DNA of 64,000 nucleotides from assembly GCA_003971905.1 (NCBI GenBank), contig RSEE01000026.1:673203-737202 (forward strand), in the 5' to 3' direction. A program made the position numbers and the translations under genes. Position 1 is the stretch's first letter. Every line of letters begins with the position of its first letter. Shown one piece after another: positions 35,063-47,386 of the stretch. Below the pieces are notes generated by a model that was given only the letters and a program-made list of their open reading frames with translations, did no database searches and was not told the DNA's origin. This stretch comes from Moniliella sp. 'wahieum' (lineage: Eukaryota > Basidiomycota > Moniliellomycetes > Moniliellales > Moniliellaceae).

Positions 35063-37878
35063 ATGACAGCGCCCCACTACAAGCAAAACAAAAGGTTAGA
35101 CACCATGTCAAATTCTCGCTCGAGCGGGCTCAACGAAGCGGATGAGGAACGGAACTGCCCAACACTTTCCAAAGACTCGGGCCTTCGATCCATGCCGGAT
35201 GCCATCGACGGTCTTCAGCCTCTCACAATTGATAGCATAACATCAATAAACCACGCGACGTACAAGAAGACTACCCCGTTTTCGTTCACAAACACAGTTG
35301 AGGACGACAACGAGAATGGGATCGAAACAGAGTCGCTCTTGGAAAACGCGCTCTATCACAACGACCCGCTGCTGAGTCAACATGATGAACCCTCTGGGAC
35401 ACGACCCGCAACGAACGAAAACCGGGTATCAGACCAATGGGGTGAAGGCGCCAACAATGGAGATGAATACGACACAGACGAGGAGAAGGTTCTGGACTTG
35501 GTTGATGCGCGTGTGCGTGCCGTCGTGCCGAACGAAGACGACCCAGATATGCCATGCAACACGATCCGCACCTGGCTGCTTTCCATGCTGCTGGCCCTCG
35601 GCCTCACCACCGCCGTCGTTGCTATGGAGATCCGAGGAGACTCAGCCAATCCACAGCTCTTTGTGTCTACAAGTGCAGTGATGGTACAGCCATTCACCTA
35701 CTGTTTGGGTTTTGCGCTATCGAAAATACCGTACCCATCCCACTGGCCCCTGGCTTGGTTCATCAACCCGGGCCCTTTTAACCTCAAGGAACATACGTGC
35801 GTCCCAACTTGCGAGACGTTGGTGTTACAGGGAAGAAGACCTCTGGCTGACACGTGTGATTGTTTCGCGCAGGATCTGCACCATCGTGGCCACGGTTGCC
35901 ATGGGACCCAACCTAACCTTGCAATACTTGGCCGGAATGTCTCAATTGACGGAGGGTGGCACAAAACAAGAGAACACATTCCCACCCGGCTTCCTCTTTC
36001 TCATCTATCTCTCGACCCCATTCTTTGGATTTGCCTTGGCTGGTCTTGCCACACGTCTTCTCATTTGGCCTGGTGAGCTCCTGTACCCTCAGCAGCTTCA
36101 GACCAGTGCAATGTTGACGGCGTTACACGGGGTTCGCCGTGGCAACTGGAACCGTCGCCGTGTCTTCTGGATTGTGGCGACAGTCATGTTCGTCTGGCAC
36201 TGGATCCCACAATTCTTCTACCCACCTCTGGGAAAGTTCCAGTGGCCAACGTGGATTGCTCCGTCCAACTTTGTGGTCAATCTATTGTTTGATGCAAAGG
36301 GTGGCATGGGATGGTCTTTTTGGTCCCTAGACTGGAGTGCAGTGATCCCAGCGTTGAGTTCACCCTTGATCGTACCGTGGGGCGCGCTGGTCAACGTATT
36401 TTGTGGCTTCGCCGTTGCTATATGGGTGACTTCCCTGCCGATCTTTTTCACCAACCGGAACCAAGCCGCGTGCATTCCCTATGCCCTTCTCAATGTGATT
36501 TGGTACCCACATCTGGATGACACCGACATGCATGTCAACCCCTTGCCACAAGACATGTATCTAGATCTCCCCCAATTTGATTCGTCCCATCCACCCCAGG
36601 GATACTTTGCTGCCACAAACGTCATGACCTGGGCGTTTTCCTATGCTGCTTGCACCGCCTTACTCGTTCACACCCCGATTTTCCATGGCGGCGACCTACG
36701 CCGCTGGTAGAAAGTGTCCAACGTGGCTGATTCGCCTGACCCCCACGCCCGCCAACTTGCCCGCTACCCGGCTGTTCCCACCTGGTGGTACCTGTGCTTG
36801 CTTCTGGTTGCCTTTGTCTTTGCCATCCCCATGGTACACCTGTCCCACACCTCGGTACCGGTTTGGGCGATTGTGCTGGCCCTCGCGCTGGCTGCAATCT
36901 TCATTGTTCCAGTGGGCATTGTGGTGGGCCGGACGTCGGTGGAGCTGAAGTGTGGAGCACTTGGCGACGTTGATGTTAGTGCTTCCCTGCCTGGGCACAC
37001 GACCATTCTTCCACTCTTTCAGATGTTCTGCCCGGGGACCATCCAACAAGCAATGCTCTACTGTGGCTGCTCCAAACTGGCGGTCTACTTTAAGATCCCA
37101 CCACGGCTTACTTTCTATGTAATTGTGGGCACCCAGTTGATATGCTCGATGTTGCAGTGTGGACTCTGGCTGGCGTGGAGTTTAGGCTATGCACCGTCTA
37201 TGTACGTCAACGACCAGGCGACGCTACGGGTTGAAGGTTTATACGATCCCATATATTGGTCTTACCTCGGGATTCACAAGAACGGCTTTTTGCACCAATA
37301 CCAATGGACTCTGTACTTTCTCCTATTGGTGCGGTGTTGCCGCTGCTGTTGTACCTTGCCGCACGCGTTTTGCCCCGTTGGTTTAATCGCTCTGCTCATC
37401 TGCGCTCGTTCCATTGGCCGCTCTTTTTTGGAGGTATATCGCAATTCGCATTCTGTTCAGCGGTCTGCTGGACCTCGTGGTTTTTCTGGGGAGCAGTCTC
37501 CCACCTACTCTCTCCCGTCGCCGGCAGTTGAATTATTGGATTGCGTATGTGTACCGCTCCATATATCAATTCTTTTCGGGATGAATGAAGCCGTCTCTCC
37601 TTCTCTCTCTACTACTAACTCAATCTCTGGACTGGTTTTTGTGATTACAGGATGAATTACATCTCTCTGCTGCCGCTACTGTAGGCATTTCCTTTTGTTT
37701 AGCAATCATTTCGGCCATTGATTATCCTACTGAAGCCTCCCACTCCCGCTTCAGCCTCTTCCTTCATCACCTGAGCACACTTGGGCCTCTAAACGACTAC
37801 GGCGATACCAGCAAAAAAGTTTTGGTCTGGGACGACACGCTTTTTCCTAACAGGAACGCGTCTTCCACCGCGACGTAG
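35063..37878 (+). CDS. OPT-family oligopeptide transporter
   Basis: Plasma-membrane proton-coupled peptide transporter family. The ATG at 35063 opens an acidic N-terminal tail of ~155 residues. Conserved OPT landmarks follow: DDPDMPCNTIRTWLLSMLLA, INPGPFNLKEHT, VATVAMGPN, ATRLLIWPGELLYPQQLQ, PLGKFQWPTWIAP, YFAATNVMTWAFSYAAC, ARYPAVPTWWYLCLL, CPGTIQQAMLYCG, KLAVYFKIPPR and GTQLICSMLQCGLW. About 12 or more hydrophobic segments are visible. Two introns: 35797-35872 (GTGCGT, 76 nt, inside the conserved EHT-I-C-T-I junction) and 37545-37650 (GTATGT, 106 nt). Oddity: TAG at 36708-36710 interrupts the frame without any shift, between GGDLRRW and KVSNVADS. Frame shifts also occur near 37330 and 37520. 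The C-terminal end at 37876-37878 is tentative. Confidence 0.88.
35797..35872 (+). other. Intron 1 of OPT gene
   Basis: GTGCGT donor and CGCAG acceptor, 76 nt. It restores NLKEHT-ICTIVATVAMGPN, a conserved OPT stretch. Confidence 0.85.
37545..37650 (+). other. Intron 2 of OPT gene
   Basis: GTATGT donor and TTACAG acceptor, 106 nt, with CTAACTC as a possible branch site near 37616. It joins NYWIA to MNYI, the expected RxxxWWxRYNY region. Confidence 0.7.
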
Positions 37879-39558
37879 TTGTCCCCTTGCCAATCCAGCC
37901 GGAGACCGTCGGCAGATCTCAGCGCCAATTACGGAATCCCTTTTCCCCTGCCTTTTTTTTTCAATCTGCCCATCCAATCGCGATGGCATCAGAGTTGTAC
38001 TCCCATCTCTCTCTATGCGTTCTTCTCGTTTTGTTGGGCATCTAGGGTCAGTTATTGCATGTACCCAACCCCCCTGCCTCTGCGTTGCACCGTTTTCGTT
38101 TTTAGGAGGCACAATCGGGGCTCGAACCAAACAGGAACGAGACCCCTCGCCGGTAGTCCCTTGCTATTCGTCGGGCAACGCCAGGTACTGGCTGTCATGG
38201 GGGGGGGCGAGGGTATAAACCCTTGGACAGGTCAATCGGTGTCTCGTACGTTAGGTCCTGCCCCAGATCCTGTGGTTGAACCGAGCGGGTGTAGAGGCGG
38301 GGGAGAGACCCTCTAGTTTGGGTGGCTGCCTACGTGCAAAGGCCGCATTCCATATCGTTCGAGGTAGGAGCCGCGTATGTAGGTCGTTAGACGAGCTGAA
38401 GGGGTCCAGGAGCTCCGAAGTTACTCTGTTCCTCGCAGCGTTACCACACTCGGTACGCTGTAGCTGGCGGGAGCAGACAGAGTCCTAAAGAAGAGCAAGC
38501 GCTACTGACGAAAGTAACCGCGGCTTGCAGTGCACTCGAAGTAAGTCGTAAATTCGTAAGTGTAACGGTGGTAGAAGGTGGAAGGGCGAGAGATGAACTG
38601 GTAGTCGGGAGCAAAGGTAGGAGACAGGATGGTCGACAAGGACCACTTTAGACATGGCTGCTTATATACAGAAGAAGGAACCACAGGCCTCAAGTGCCAA
38701 ATGACAGGTATAGACAGAATGCGGAGCACTTCCCAGAGAGGTAAAGATTAAAGCACAGCCCTTGCTCTTCAAGGTGATGACGCTGCGTAGTCGGGCGCAG
38801 CAGGAAGGGTTCTGACAAGACTGGACGCAATGGGCACAAAGCCTCGTACCGATAAGCCCACGCGACCATGGCGGGCCGCGGATGATATCCGCAGCAAGGA
38901 TAAGGTGTCGACTGGCTCTCTCTCGCTCGTCTAACCGGACTGAAGCGTGTTGCGCTAAGATGTCTACGACATGCGGGGCTCAGCGTCCCGAGATAATCGG
39001 AGCGCCCCGTAACGTCCGTAACAGAGATTCTGGCCCGGACATTCGATGAGCCCTCAAGAAAGTGAGCGTAGGGTCCACCATGGGGGATCGCAAGGTCACT
39101 TTGCCCCTTCCCTTCTCTTTCTTCCTAAGTTCGTCGGTCCATCTGCCCTTGCCAGCGCCTATGGAAGTCGGTCCACCTCACCGAACGCCCGATCGTGATG
39201 TGCCGGACCTGATACGCTTCTGCTATTCTCCCCTCGCCGGACCGTTGGGCCCGAGTGCACTCCGATCTTCCAGCATCCTTTTCTTTCTTCCGTTTTGAGC
39301 CTTTGCCACAGGCCCACGGCGGCGCTCGAATTGCATCTCTGCCCCGTTACCCAGTGGGATCGTAGCGCTGGGTGGATATAAGATAGATGACAAGGTGCAC
39401 GAGAGTCAGACAGGGGCAAGCAAGAGAACTGCGGATGGGTACCCCAAGCGAAGCAAAGCCAGGCCAAACTAGGCCAAGGAAAGCCAAGCCGGGAGCGTAC
39501 GAGACAGTAGGGCAACAACAGGATCTTGGTCCATCCAAAAGGAGGTACAGTCCCACCC
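37879..39558. other. Intergenic region
   Basis: No supported gene. Short open frames on both strands have no family match. A GGGGCTCGAACC word near 38116 looks like a tRNA T arm but has no tRNA around it. Confidence 0.45.
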
Positions 39559-40016
39559 TTAGAGTTGCAAATTGGCTTGAGTTTGCTGCTGCGCCTGGGC
39601 GGCGCCCATGTTGTTCATCAACAACCCAATCTTTTTGTTCACCTCAAAGAACTTGGCGACGCAGCGATCTACACAGACACCTTCGCCCTTGAGTACATCT
39701 GCTTCCAACACCGGCTGGTTGATGCACTTGGCGTAGCACGATCGCACCAATTTGTGGTAGGTGTCTGTCACCATTTCCAGCTGCGAGGATGAGGCGATAC
39801 CAGAAGAGGCCAAGGTGGGGGCTGGGTTAGCTTCCCTATCTTCGTAGCACTTGCGCCACCCAGCCTGTGTTACACAGGGGGGGTCGTGGGGGTGGGGGGG
39901 AGAGGGCGCACCTCCTTGCTTGCCACATCGACTGTTGCGGGGTCAAAGTCGGGTGGGAGGGGCTCCGATGCGGGTGCCGAAGGCGGGGCGGGCGCAGACG
40001 ACCCAAAGCCAAACAT
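39559..40016 (-). CDS. TIM10: Mitochondrial intermembrane-space chaperone Tim10
   Basis: Small Tim protein that escorts hydrophobic precursors across the intermembrane space. The C-terminal exon encodes LEMVTDTYHKLVRSCYAKC and, after a spacer, GEGVCVDRCVAKFFEVNKKI. The twin CX3C pair (C-Y-A-K-C and C-V-D-R-C), the spacing between them and CVAKFFEVN point to Tim10 rather than Tim8, 9 or 13. The likely first exon (39912-40016) starts MFGFGSSAPAPPSAPAS and ends DVASKE. A 62-nt intron (39850-39911, GTGCGC...AAG) keeps frame and gives 131 residues, longer than the ~93 of yeast because of a Pro/Ser-rich N-terminus. The intron assignment is tentative. Confidence 0.8.
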
Positions 40017-40301
40017 GGTGGTGGTGGTGAAGCGACAGCGGCGAGACGAGGCGCTCTGCTGGGCAAAGTCGAAGTCGAGCGCCCAATGTGTCGTCCGCTC
40101 GTTTGAACCTGAGAACGCCGCCCGAGAGAAGAACCTTTTAATTTTAGCCACAGAGGGCGGATGACGGCAACCCTAGCACCCCTGCTCCACGTCAGCCGGC
40201 CGCCTGCCAGGTGGGACGCTGAGCCTGAGCCTGCCTGAGCGCCTGGCGCCCGCGCTCCTCTCCGCCGCCGTCGACACCGCCGCCGCGCTCCGCCCCCCGT
40301 C
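40017..40301. promoter_or_regulatory. Divergent promoter of TIM10 and SEC27
   Basis: The two start codons lie 285 bp apart, back to back, so the two promoters must share this space. No TATA box is obvious; GC-rich with CT/CCGCCG runs near the SEC27 start. Confidence 0.55.
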
Positions 40302-42865
40302 ATGCTCGAGCTTACTCGGCGCATCGTCGCCCGCTCCGACCGCGTCAAGGCGCTCGACTTCCACCCCTCCGAGCCCTGGGTCCTAGCCGCGCTCTACAAT
40401 GGCACCGTCCAGATCACCAACTACATCACTGGCGCGCTCGTCAAGTCGTTTGACGTCGCCCCCGTGCCTGTCCGCACCGCCCGCTTCATCGCCCGCAAGC
40501 ATTGGTTTATCGCCGGCGCCGACGACCACCAGCTGCGCGTGTACAACTATAACACCTCCGAGAAGGTCATCCAGTTCGAAGCCCACCCCGACTACATCCG
40601 CACCCTTGCTGTCCACCCCACCCTGCCCTTTGTCCTGACCGGCAGCGACGACATGTCCATCCGCCTCTTTGACTGGGACAAGAACTGGAAACATGTCCAG
40701 ACCTTTGAGGGCCACACCCATTACATTATGCATCTCGTCTTCAACCCCAAGGACTCCAACACCTTTGCCTCTGCCTCCATCGACCGCACCGTCAAGGTAT
40801 GGACCATTGGGGCCGGCTTTGGCCCTGCGGGCATCACTGCACCCAACTACACCCTCGAGGCCCACGAGCGGGGCGTCAACTACGTTGACTACTACCCTGG
40901 CAGCGACAAGCCTTACCTGATCATTGCTCTGACGACAAGACGATCAAAGTGTGGGACTACCTCACCAAGTCGTGTGTTCAGACGCTTGAGGGCCATGCGT
41001 TCAACGTCTCGTTTGCCATCTACCACCCCAGCCTGCCTGTGCTTATTTCAGGCGCCGAGGACGGGACGGTGCGCGTATGGGACAGCACGACGTACCGCAC
41101 CGAAAGTCTGCTTGACTATGGCCTCGAGCGTTGTTGGTGCGCCGCAGCGAGCAAGGTGAGCAATGACGTTGCGTTTGGTTACGACAATGGCTTGGTAGTG
41201 GTCAAGCTTGGAAAGGAAGAGCCGGTGGTGAGCATGGACCCAGCAGGTAAGGTCGTCTACGCCAAGAACCTCGAGATTCACAGCGCCAACCTGGGCGCGC
41301 TCGCGGACGAAGCGCAGACGGATGGGCAGGCCCTGATGGTACCCACACGCGAGATGGGCAACTTGGAGTCCTATGCCCAAGCGCTTCTCCACTCTCCCAA
41401 TGGCCGCTTTGTCACTGCCGTAGGCGATGGCGAGTACGTTGTCTACACTGCCTTGGCGTGGCGCAACAAGGCCTTCGGTTCCGGTTCTGCTTTTGCTTGG
41501 TCCCACGACTCGACCACCTACGCCGTCAAGACCGACGATACAAGCGTAAAGGTGTATCGTAACTTTAAGGAACGGGAAGCATTTTTGTCACTGGGCTATG
41601 CGGTGACCACTGTGTTTGGTGGCGCTCTTCTCGCTGTGGTCGGGGAAGGGTTTGTGTGCTTTTACGATTGGGATTCGGGCGCGTTGGTCCGCCGGATCGA
41701 CGTGGAAGCCAAACAGGTCGATTGGTCTCGTTCGGGCGAATTGGTGAGCATCATTGGTGAAGACTCGTTCTATATCTTGCGCTACAATCCTGCTGCTTTT
41801 GAGGCGGCTTTGGCGGAAGGCCAGCCCACTGGCGACGAAGGGGTGGAGGACAGTTTTGATGTGGTGACCGAGGTCAGCGAACCAGTTCGTTCTGCCAAGT
41901 GGACCGAAGAATGCTTGATTTACACTACCACCAACAACAAGCTCCAATACCTTGTCGGCGACCAAACATACACCATCAGTCATACTGACACGTATGTCAT
42001 TCTCTTTCTCCGGCCCTTGATCTCCCTTTGTCTTGCACTAACTTGCTTCCCCCCCTCTCTTGCAGTGAGCTTTACATTCTGGGCTACCTGCCTTCCCACA
42101 GTCGCGTATATGCGGTGGGTAAGGACCTGTCCATCTACAGTTATGCCTTGTCGCTCGCCATGGTCCAATATCAAACCTTGATTCTCCAAGGCGAGAAGGA
42201 AGCTGCGGCAGAGATTCTGCAGGACGTCCCTGCAGATCAACTTAACCGCGTCGCCCGCTTTTTGGAAGGGCATGGCGAGACGGAGTTGGCGCTGTCGGTG
42301 GCGCAAGATCCGGACCAGCGATTCGAGCTGGCGATGAGCCTCGATCAACTCGAGGAGGCGCTGAGTATTGTCCGTGCCGAGTCGGCGGCCGGGAGCGAGC
42401 CGCATTGGCGCGCCTTGGGCGACAAGGCACTGGCACGATGGGACCTGAAGTTGGCCCAAGAGTGCTTCACCAAGGCCGGGGACGTATCGGCGCTGTTGTT
42501 GCTCGGCGTGTCGATGGGCGACCGGGCCATCCTGACCTCCGTCGTCGAGCTGGCCAGGAGAAGGAACTGACCAACGTTGCATTCTCTGCACTGCTGCAAC
42601 TGGGTGAGGTAGACGGCTGCATTGAGCTACTGCAACAAGCCGGGCGTACCGCAGAGGCCGCACTGTTTGCCCGGACGTATGCACCCTCCCGCGTGCCCAG
42701 TCTCGTGGACGCGTGGAGGGCAGAGCTGGCCAGTACTAAGCGCGCCAAGCAGACCGTCTTGGCCCAAGGCCTGGCCAACCCGGCCGAAGACCCAGACCTG
42801 TTCCCCGAGGGCTGGCAGCAGCCTTGGCTCTGGCGCAATCACCCCCTTTGGCCAACGGGCATTAA
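40302..42865 (+). CDS. SEC27: COPI coat beta-prime subunit
   Basis: Coatomer subunit that helps coat retrograde Golgi-to-ER vesicles and binds dilysine cargo tails. The ATG at 40302 starts MLELTRRIVARSDRVKALDF. Six or more WD40 repeats make the first propeller: FHPSEPWVLAALYNGTVQI, VHPTLPFVLTGSDDMSIRLF, FNPKDSNTFASASIDRTVKV, SDDKTIKVWDY, ISGAEDGTVRVWD. A second propeller and the coatomer WD-associated domain follow (NLESYAQALLHSPNGRFV, AWSHDSTTYAVK). The alpha-solenoid part reads VARFLEGHGETELALSVAQD and DPDLFPEGW. One intron, 41992-42065 (GTATGT, 74 nt). Frame shifts are near 40925, 42562 and 42815; the last gives a tail ending SPPLANGH with TAA at 42863-42865. Length fits the family (~840 residues). 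Confidence 0.95.
41992..42065 (+). other. Intron of SEC27
   Basis: GTATGT donor, TTGCAG acceptor, 74 nt, with a CACTAAC branch site near 42036-42042. It joins HTDT to ELYILGYLPS. Confidence 0.9.
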
Positions 42866-44057
42866 GTCGGTGCGCCTTAGATCTCAGCCAGTGCTCCTTC
42901 CTTTTATGCTGCGAACCTGCGTCGTCTGTCATGTTGTCGCATGTCCCCCCAAAAATCCATCCCGCTCTTATACCTTGGTCTTGTTTTAGGGGCAACTCAC
43001 CCAGTGTACATTAACAGCGCTATGTAGCATCAATCTAGGAAAAGGTGGACGGGCAACCATGAATTGTGGGAATACCATTGGACCACCAACGAGAAAACTG
43101 TTTCGGAGTTGGGCAAAGCACATTCGAGGAAAGGAGACGTACCTAGTGGGGTCGCAAGTTGAGAGCGCGAGGCCCGGCGGAGGAAGAATGGGTAGGGAGC
43201 ATGCTGTACAGCCAGAAATAAAGAGTCAGTTACTGGGTAATCCATCGACGCCCCGTTCAAGGCAGGAAATAGGGGGAAAGATCAGGAAGACTAATCAAAA
43301 GAGGATCATAGCCCATGGCTCAAACGAAAGATGGTGTAAAGATACTCATCAGGCAACAAGGCACAGGGAGGAGCAATGTACTCACAGTGTGGTCGTTCCA
43401 TGCGACAAACCAAGGACCGGTAGGGAGATCCCACTGGGAATGATTAATGAGGGGTCATGCGCAGGGGAACTGGCCTGATAGGACAGGGCTGGTCAGCAAC
43501 ACAGTGCAACCGAGCGAATGGGACACGGAGAAGGATCAGGCAAATGCGAAAGTGTTGGATCCATATTGCCGTGCAAAGGGCGGTCATGTAATCGAACCAA
43601 AAAGGCATCATGTCCCAGCAAAGACGCTCAGCGACGTACCCTATGCTAGAAGAGGACCCGGACATGGGCCCCGAGGGGGCGGGGGAAGTGGTGGTGGTGG
43701 TGGGGAGCAAGAAGACCAGGGTGGGTGGGTGTGAGCAAGTCAGAATGCAAAATCTGCGCGCCGCTTACCTCAGCGCCGGCTTGCTTCCCCCCCATGTGGA
43801 GGCCAAAGGCGGTCCGCCAAAGATGAACATTTCCCCCTGGGGCCTGCCAGAATGCTTACGTACCCATGCTCGACCCGTCCAGCTGCTGCGTGCCAACCAC
43901 CATCAACCGTCTGTGTGGCCTAGGCGCGCACCTCCGCTTCCGGCGCCGTCGCTACCGCCACCACCGCCCTCACACCCGTTGCTCCTTCGGCCTCTGTCTC
44001 TCCTCGCGACAAGGCCCGCCCACCCCGCCTTCCGCCTGTTCATCCCCCCTCAGCGCC
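42866..44057. other. Intergenic region between SEC27 and CLF1
   Basis: No supported gene. A GGTGGTGGTGGTGGGG run near 43690-43705 and C-rich sequence near 43930-44050 lead into the CLF1 start. Confidence 0.5.
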
Positions 44058-46336
44058 ATGTCGCAACTCGGGCGTGCGCCCCGGATTAAGAACCGCGCGC
44101 CCGCGCCGGTCCAGATCACCGCCGAGCAGCTCCTGCGCGAGGCACAAGAACGCCAAGAGGCGCCCTTCCAAGGCGCCAAGCACCGCATTCAGAGTTTGGA
44201 GGAGCTGGACGAATACCGTGGCCGCAAACGCGGCGAATTCGAATCCCGCATTCGCGCCGCCCGCTCCAATATCAGCGCTTGGATCAAGTACGCTGTCTGG
44301 GAAGCGTCCCAGGGCGAGCTTCCACGTGCACGCTCCGTGTTTGAGCGGGCGCTGGACGTGGATCCTTATTCTGTCCCGCTTTGGATGCGCTACGTCGACA
44401 CGGAGCTCAAGAACCGGAACATTAACCATGCTCGCAACATTCTCGATCGCGCCGTCAACTTGCTGCCTCGCATGAATCAAATGTGGTACAAGTACGCCCA
44501 TCTTGAGGAACTGCTTGGAAACGTGGCTGGCACGCGCACTATTTTTGAGCGCTGGATGGAATGGCAACCCGACGAAAAGGCCTGGGCGGCGTACATCGCG
44601 TTTGAAGTGCGCCATGGTGAGAAGGAAAACGGTTCTGCCATTTGGGAAAGAGCCATCGTCGTCCATTCGGCTCCGCGTGAGTGGATCAAGTGGGCTCAGT
44701 ACGAGGAGATGGAGCGCGAGGACATGGAGAGGGCGCGCAACGTCTTTATGACCGCACTCGAATACTTTGGGGAAAGCGAGGCGCAGCTCGAGAAGGCTCA
44801 AACGGTCTACACAGCCTTTGCCAAGCTCGAGGTCCGCGCTCGCGAGTACGATCGCGCCCGAGCCATTTACAAGTACATCCTTGAGCGCCTGTCTCGCGCC
44901 AAGAGCCAGGCGTCTATGCTTCCTACAGCCGTTTTGAAAAGCAGTTTGGTAATCGCCAAGACGTGGAAGACACCGTATTGGGAAAGAGGAGAATCCAGTA
45001 CGAAGAGCAGCTGGCCCAACCGGGGGTGGCGCAGACTACGATACTTGGTTTGATTATATTAAGCTTGAGGAGGAGAGTTTACGCGCCCATTTGGATGGGG
45101 GATGGGACCCAGCCGGCTCCGAGGCGACGTATGCTCGAAACAAGATCCGTGACCTGTACGAGCGCGCCATCGCCCATGTTCCGCCCACCTTAGTGAAGCG
45201 GCATTGGCGAAGGTACATCTTCCTTTGGTTGAATTACGCCTTGTTTGAGGAGGTTGACGCTCATGACCCAACACGGGCGCGCGAGGTGTACACGAAGGCC
45301 ATCGCACTAGTGCCCCATCGGGAATTCACTTTTGCCAAGCTGTGGCTCCAGTTTGCGCACTTTGAAGTCCGTCAGCTTGACTTGGCCTCGGCGCGCAAGG
45401 TGGGAACGGCAATTGGCTTGTGCCCCAAGGACCGTCTCTTTAGGGGCTACATTGATCTTGAGCTTTCTCTTAAAGAGTTTGACCGGGCGCGCACCATTTA
45501 TTCAAAGTCTCTCGAATGGGACGCCAGCAACCCCCAGACCTGGGTCCGGTTTGCCGAGCTGGAACAAAATCTTTGGGAAGACGAACGGGCGCGGCAAATC
45601 TACGAACTGGCCATCAGCCAACTTCTCTCGACATGCCCGAGGTCGTATGGAAGTCGTTCATTGACTTTGAGTTCGACTTGGGCGAGTACGACAGAGCAAA
45701 TGCCCTCTATGAGGCTTTGCTCGATCGCACGGGTCATGTCAAGGGTGTGGATTGCTTATGCTCACTCCCAGATTGGTGCGGCACTGGCACAAGATGCGGC
45801 AGAGAACGAAGCCGAGGAGGATGAAGCCGGCGAGAAAGAGCCGGAGGCCCCTGTTGCAGATGAGGCCAAGGCAGAGATGCAGGCCCAACGACGCACCGAG
45901 GCCGTCGAACGTTCCCGCGCTCTCTTTGAACGCGGGTACAATGACCTTAAAGCGCGCGACGCGAAGGATGACCGGGTGGTACTGCTCAACGCATGGAAGG
46001 CGTTTGAGGACGAGTATGGCTCGCCCGACCAGGCCAGTGAGGTCGAGGCCAAGATGCCCAAGGTGGTCAAAAAGCGCAGGGAACTGCCCAGCGGCGAGCT
46101 GGAAGAGTACTACGACATGCTCTTCCCCGACGACGAGACGAGACGAGCAAACCATCGTTCAACCTGCTCAAGCTGGCCCACGCATGGAAAGCGCAGCAGG
46201 AGGCTGCGGCGGCGGCGGCATCGGCTGGATCACCTCCAGGCTTTCCGGGAGGCTCGGACACTCAGGATCAGGACCAACACGGAGACGAGGGCGGTCATCT
46301 GGCTTGCCAGACCAAGACTCGGATCTCGAAGACTAG
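44058..46336 (+). CDS. CLF1: Pre-mRNA splicing factor Clf1 (crooked neck), HAT-repeat protein
   Basis: Core scaffold of the Prp19-associated (NineTeen) complex in the spliceosome. The ATG at 44058 (gccATGtc) begins [33 protein letters not shown] follows, then a long row of HAT repeats: [155 protein letters not shown]. The C-terminus has [18 protein letters not shown] and ends in an acidic tail (PDQDSDLED, stop 46334-46336). No introns seen. Frame shifts near 44905, 45022, 45635, 45748, 46135 and probably 46290. About 740-760 residues after correction. Confidence 0.95.
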
Positions 46337-47386
46337 CTCTGCCAGTGTTGCCTGGTCCCTTTGCTTCCTCCTTGGCCAATACACTCGTGTGTATTTGTAT
46401 ACGAATTTTGGTGGGAAGTGGGCGCAGGATGGGGACAGCAGGGCCACCGAATGCGCTATGGGGAGGTGCCTTAGGAGCCAGGAGACGAAACATGTGTTGC
46501 GCTATATCCACCTGAATGAGAAGGACGTAATGTTGCGCGAACGGATGGACTTTGCACCTGAGGAGACGAGATGCGAACGAACGCATGGTCGTTGCAAGGG
46601 ACCTATTACGAGCTACTACTTAGGAACAAATGAAACAGGTAGTAGGAGTGGAGGGGCCGTTTATGCTAGCTATAGAGGACCTCTGCGGCCAACACCTTTG
46701 GTTGCTTAATTAGGCGAACTCGAGCAGTCAACAAAGGCAGGTGAGCGAGTTTGGGGAACGAAGCGGAAGACATGTCCTTGGGCTCGAGGTTTGCAGTTCA
46801 GTGCCATAGAACCGACGATGGAGAGCATTGAAAGTACGAACATTACTTTCGAGTCGAACGCACCAATGGTTCAGCCGCGTGGTCAACATGTACAGCCACT
46901 GTGAGAAATACGGCCATGTGGAGGAGAGCGGCGGTACTACTAAGAGGGTCCGCGTGGTGGTGCGGAGCATGCTGACGCGCTGACGCCTGATCGGTGGTGA
47001 TTAGGCCAACGTGAGAAAGCCGGCGAGTAACATAATAAACACATGTGCGGATGGTGGTCGCGACAACTGGCCAAGCGCCTTTTCTAACACACCCGGCCTG
47101 GTCCAACAGGAGTTTTGTCGCCATTGGACAAGAAACCAACGGAGCGCGGCTGGGCGTCCACTACAACAGTCGATTGCATAGATACAAGTGGGGACATTTG
47201 ACCAACACCGGTATCCCCTGAAATATGTTTCCAATGGACCGATACCACACTATAAACACAGATGTGCGCAACCTTCCATCGACAGTCTGGCCATTCTGAT
47301 GATGCAAGTGATAATGCACATACAATGCACCGCGCTTAACCCCTTCATTGAGCTGCTTGACACCCCGCTTCAAGACGGTCTCGCAC
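46337..47386. other. Intergenic region between convergent CLF1 and GIR2
   Basis: No supported gene. 3' flanks of both neighbours. Minus-strand frames near 46700-47230 have no family match. Confidence 0.5.

Noticed and set aside
38090..38170. Minus-strand tRNA suggested by GGTTCGAGCCCC
   Set aside because: No matching T-stem, acceptor stem or anticodon arm can be drawn around it.
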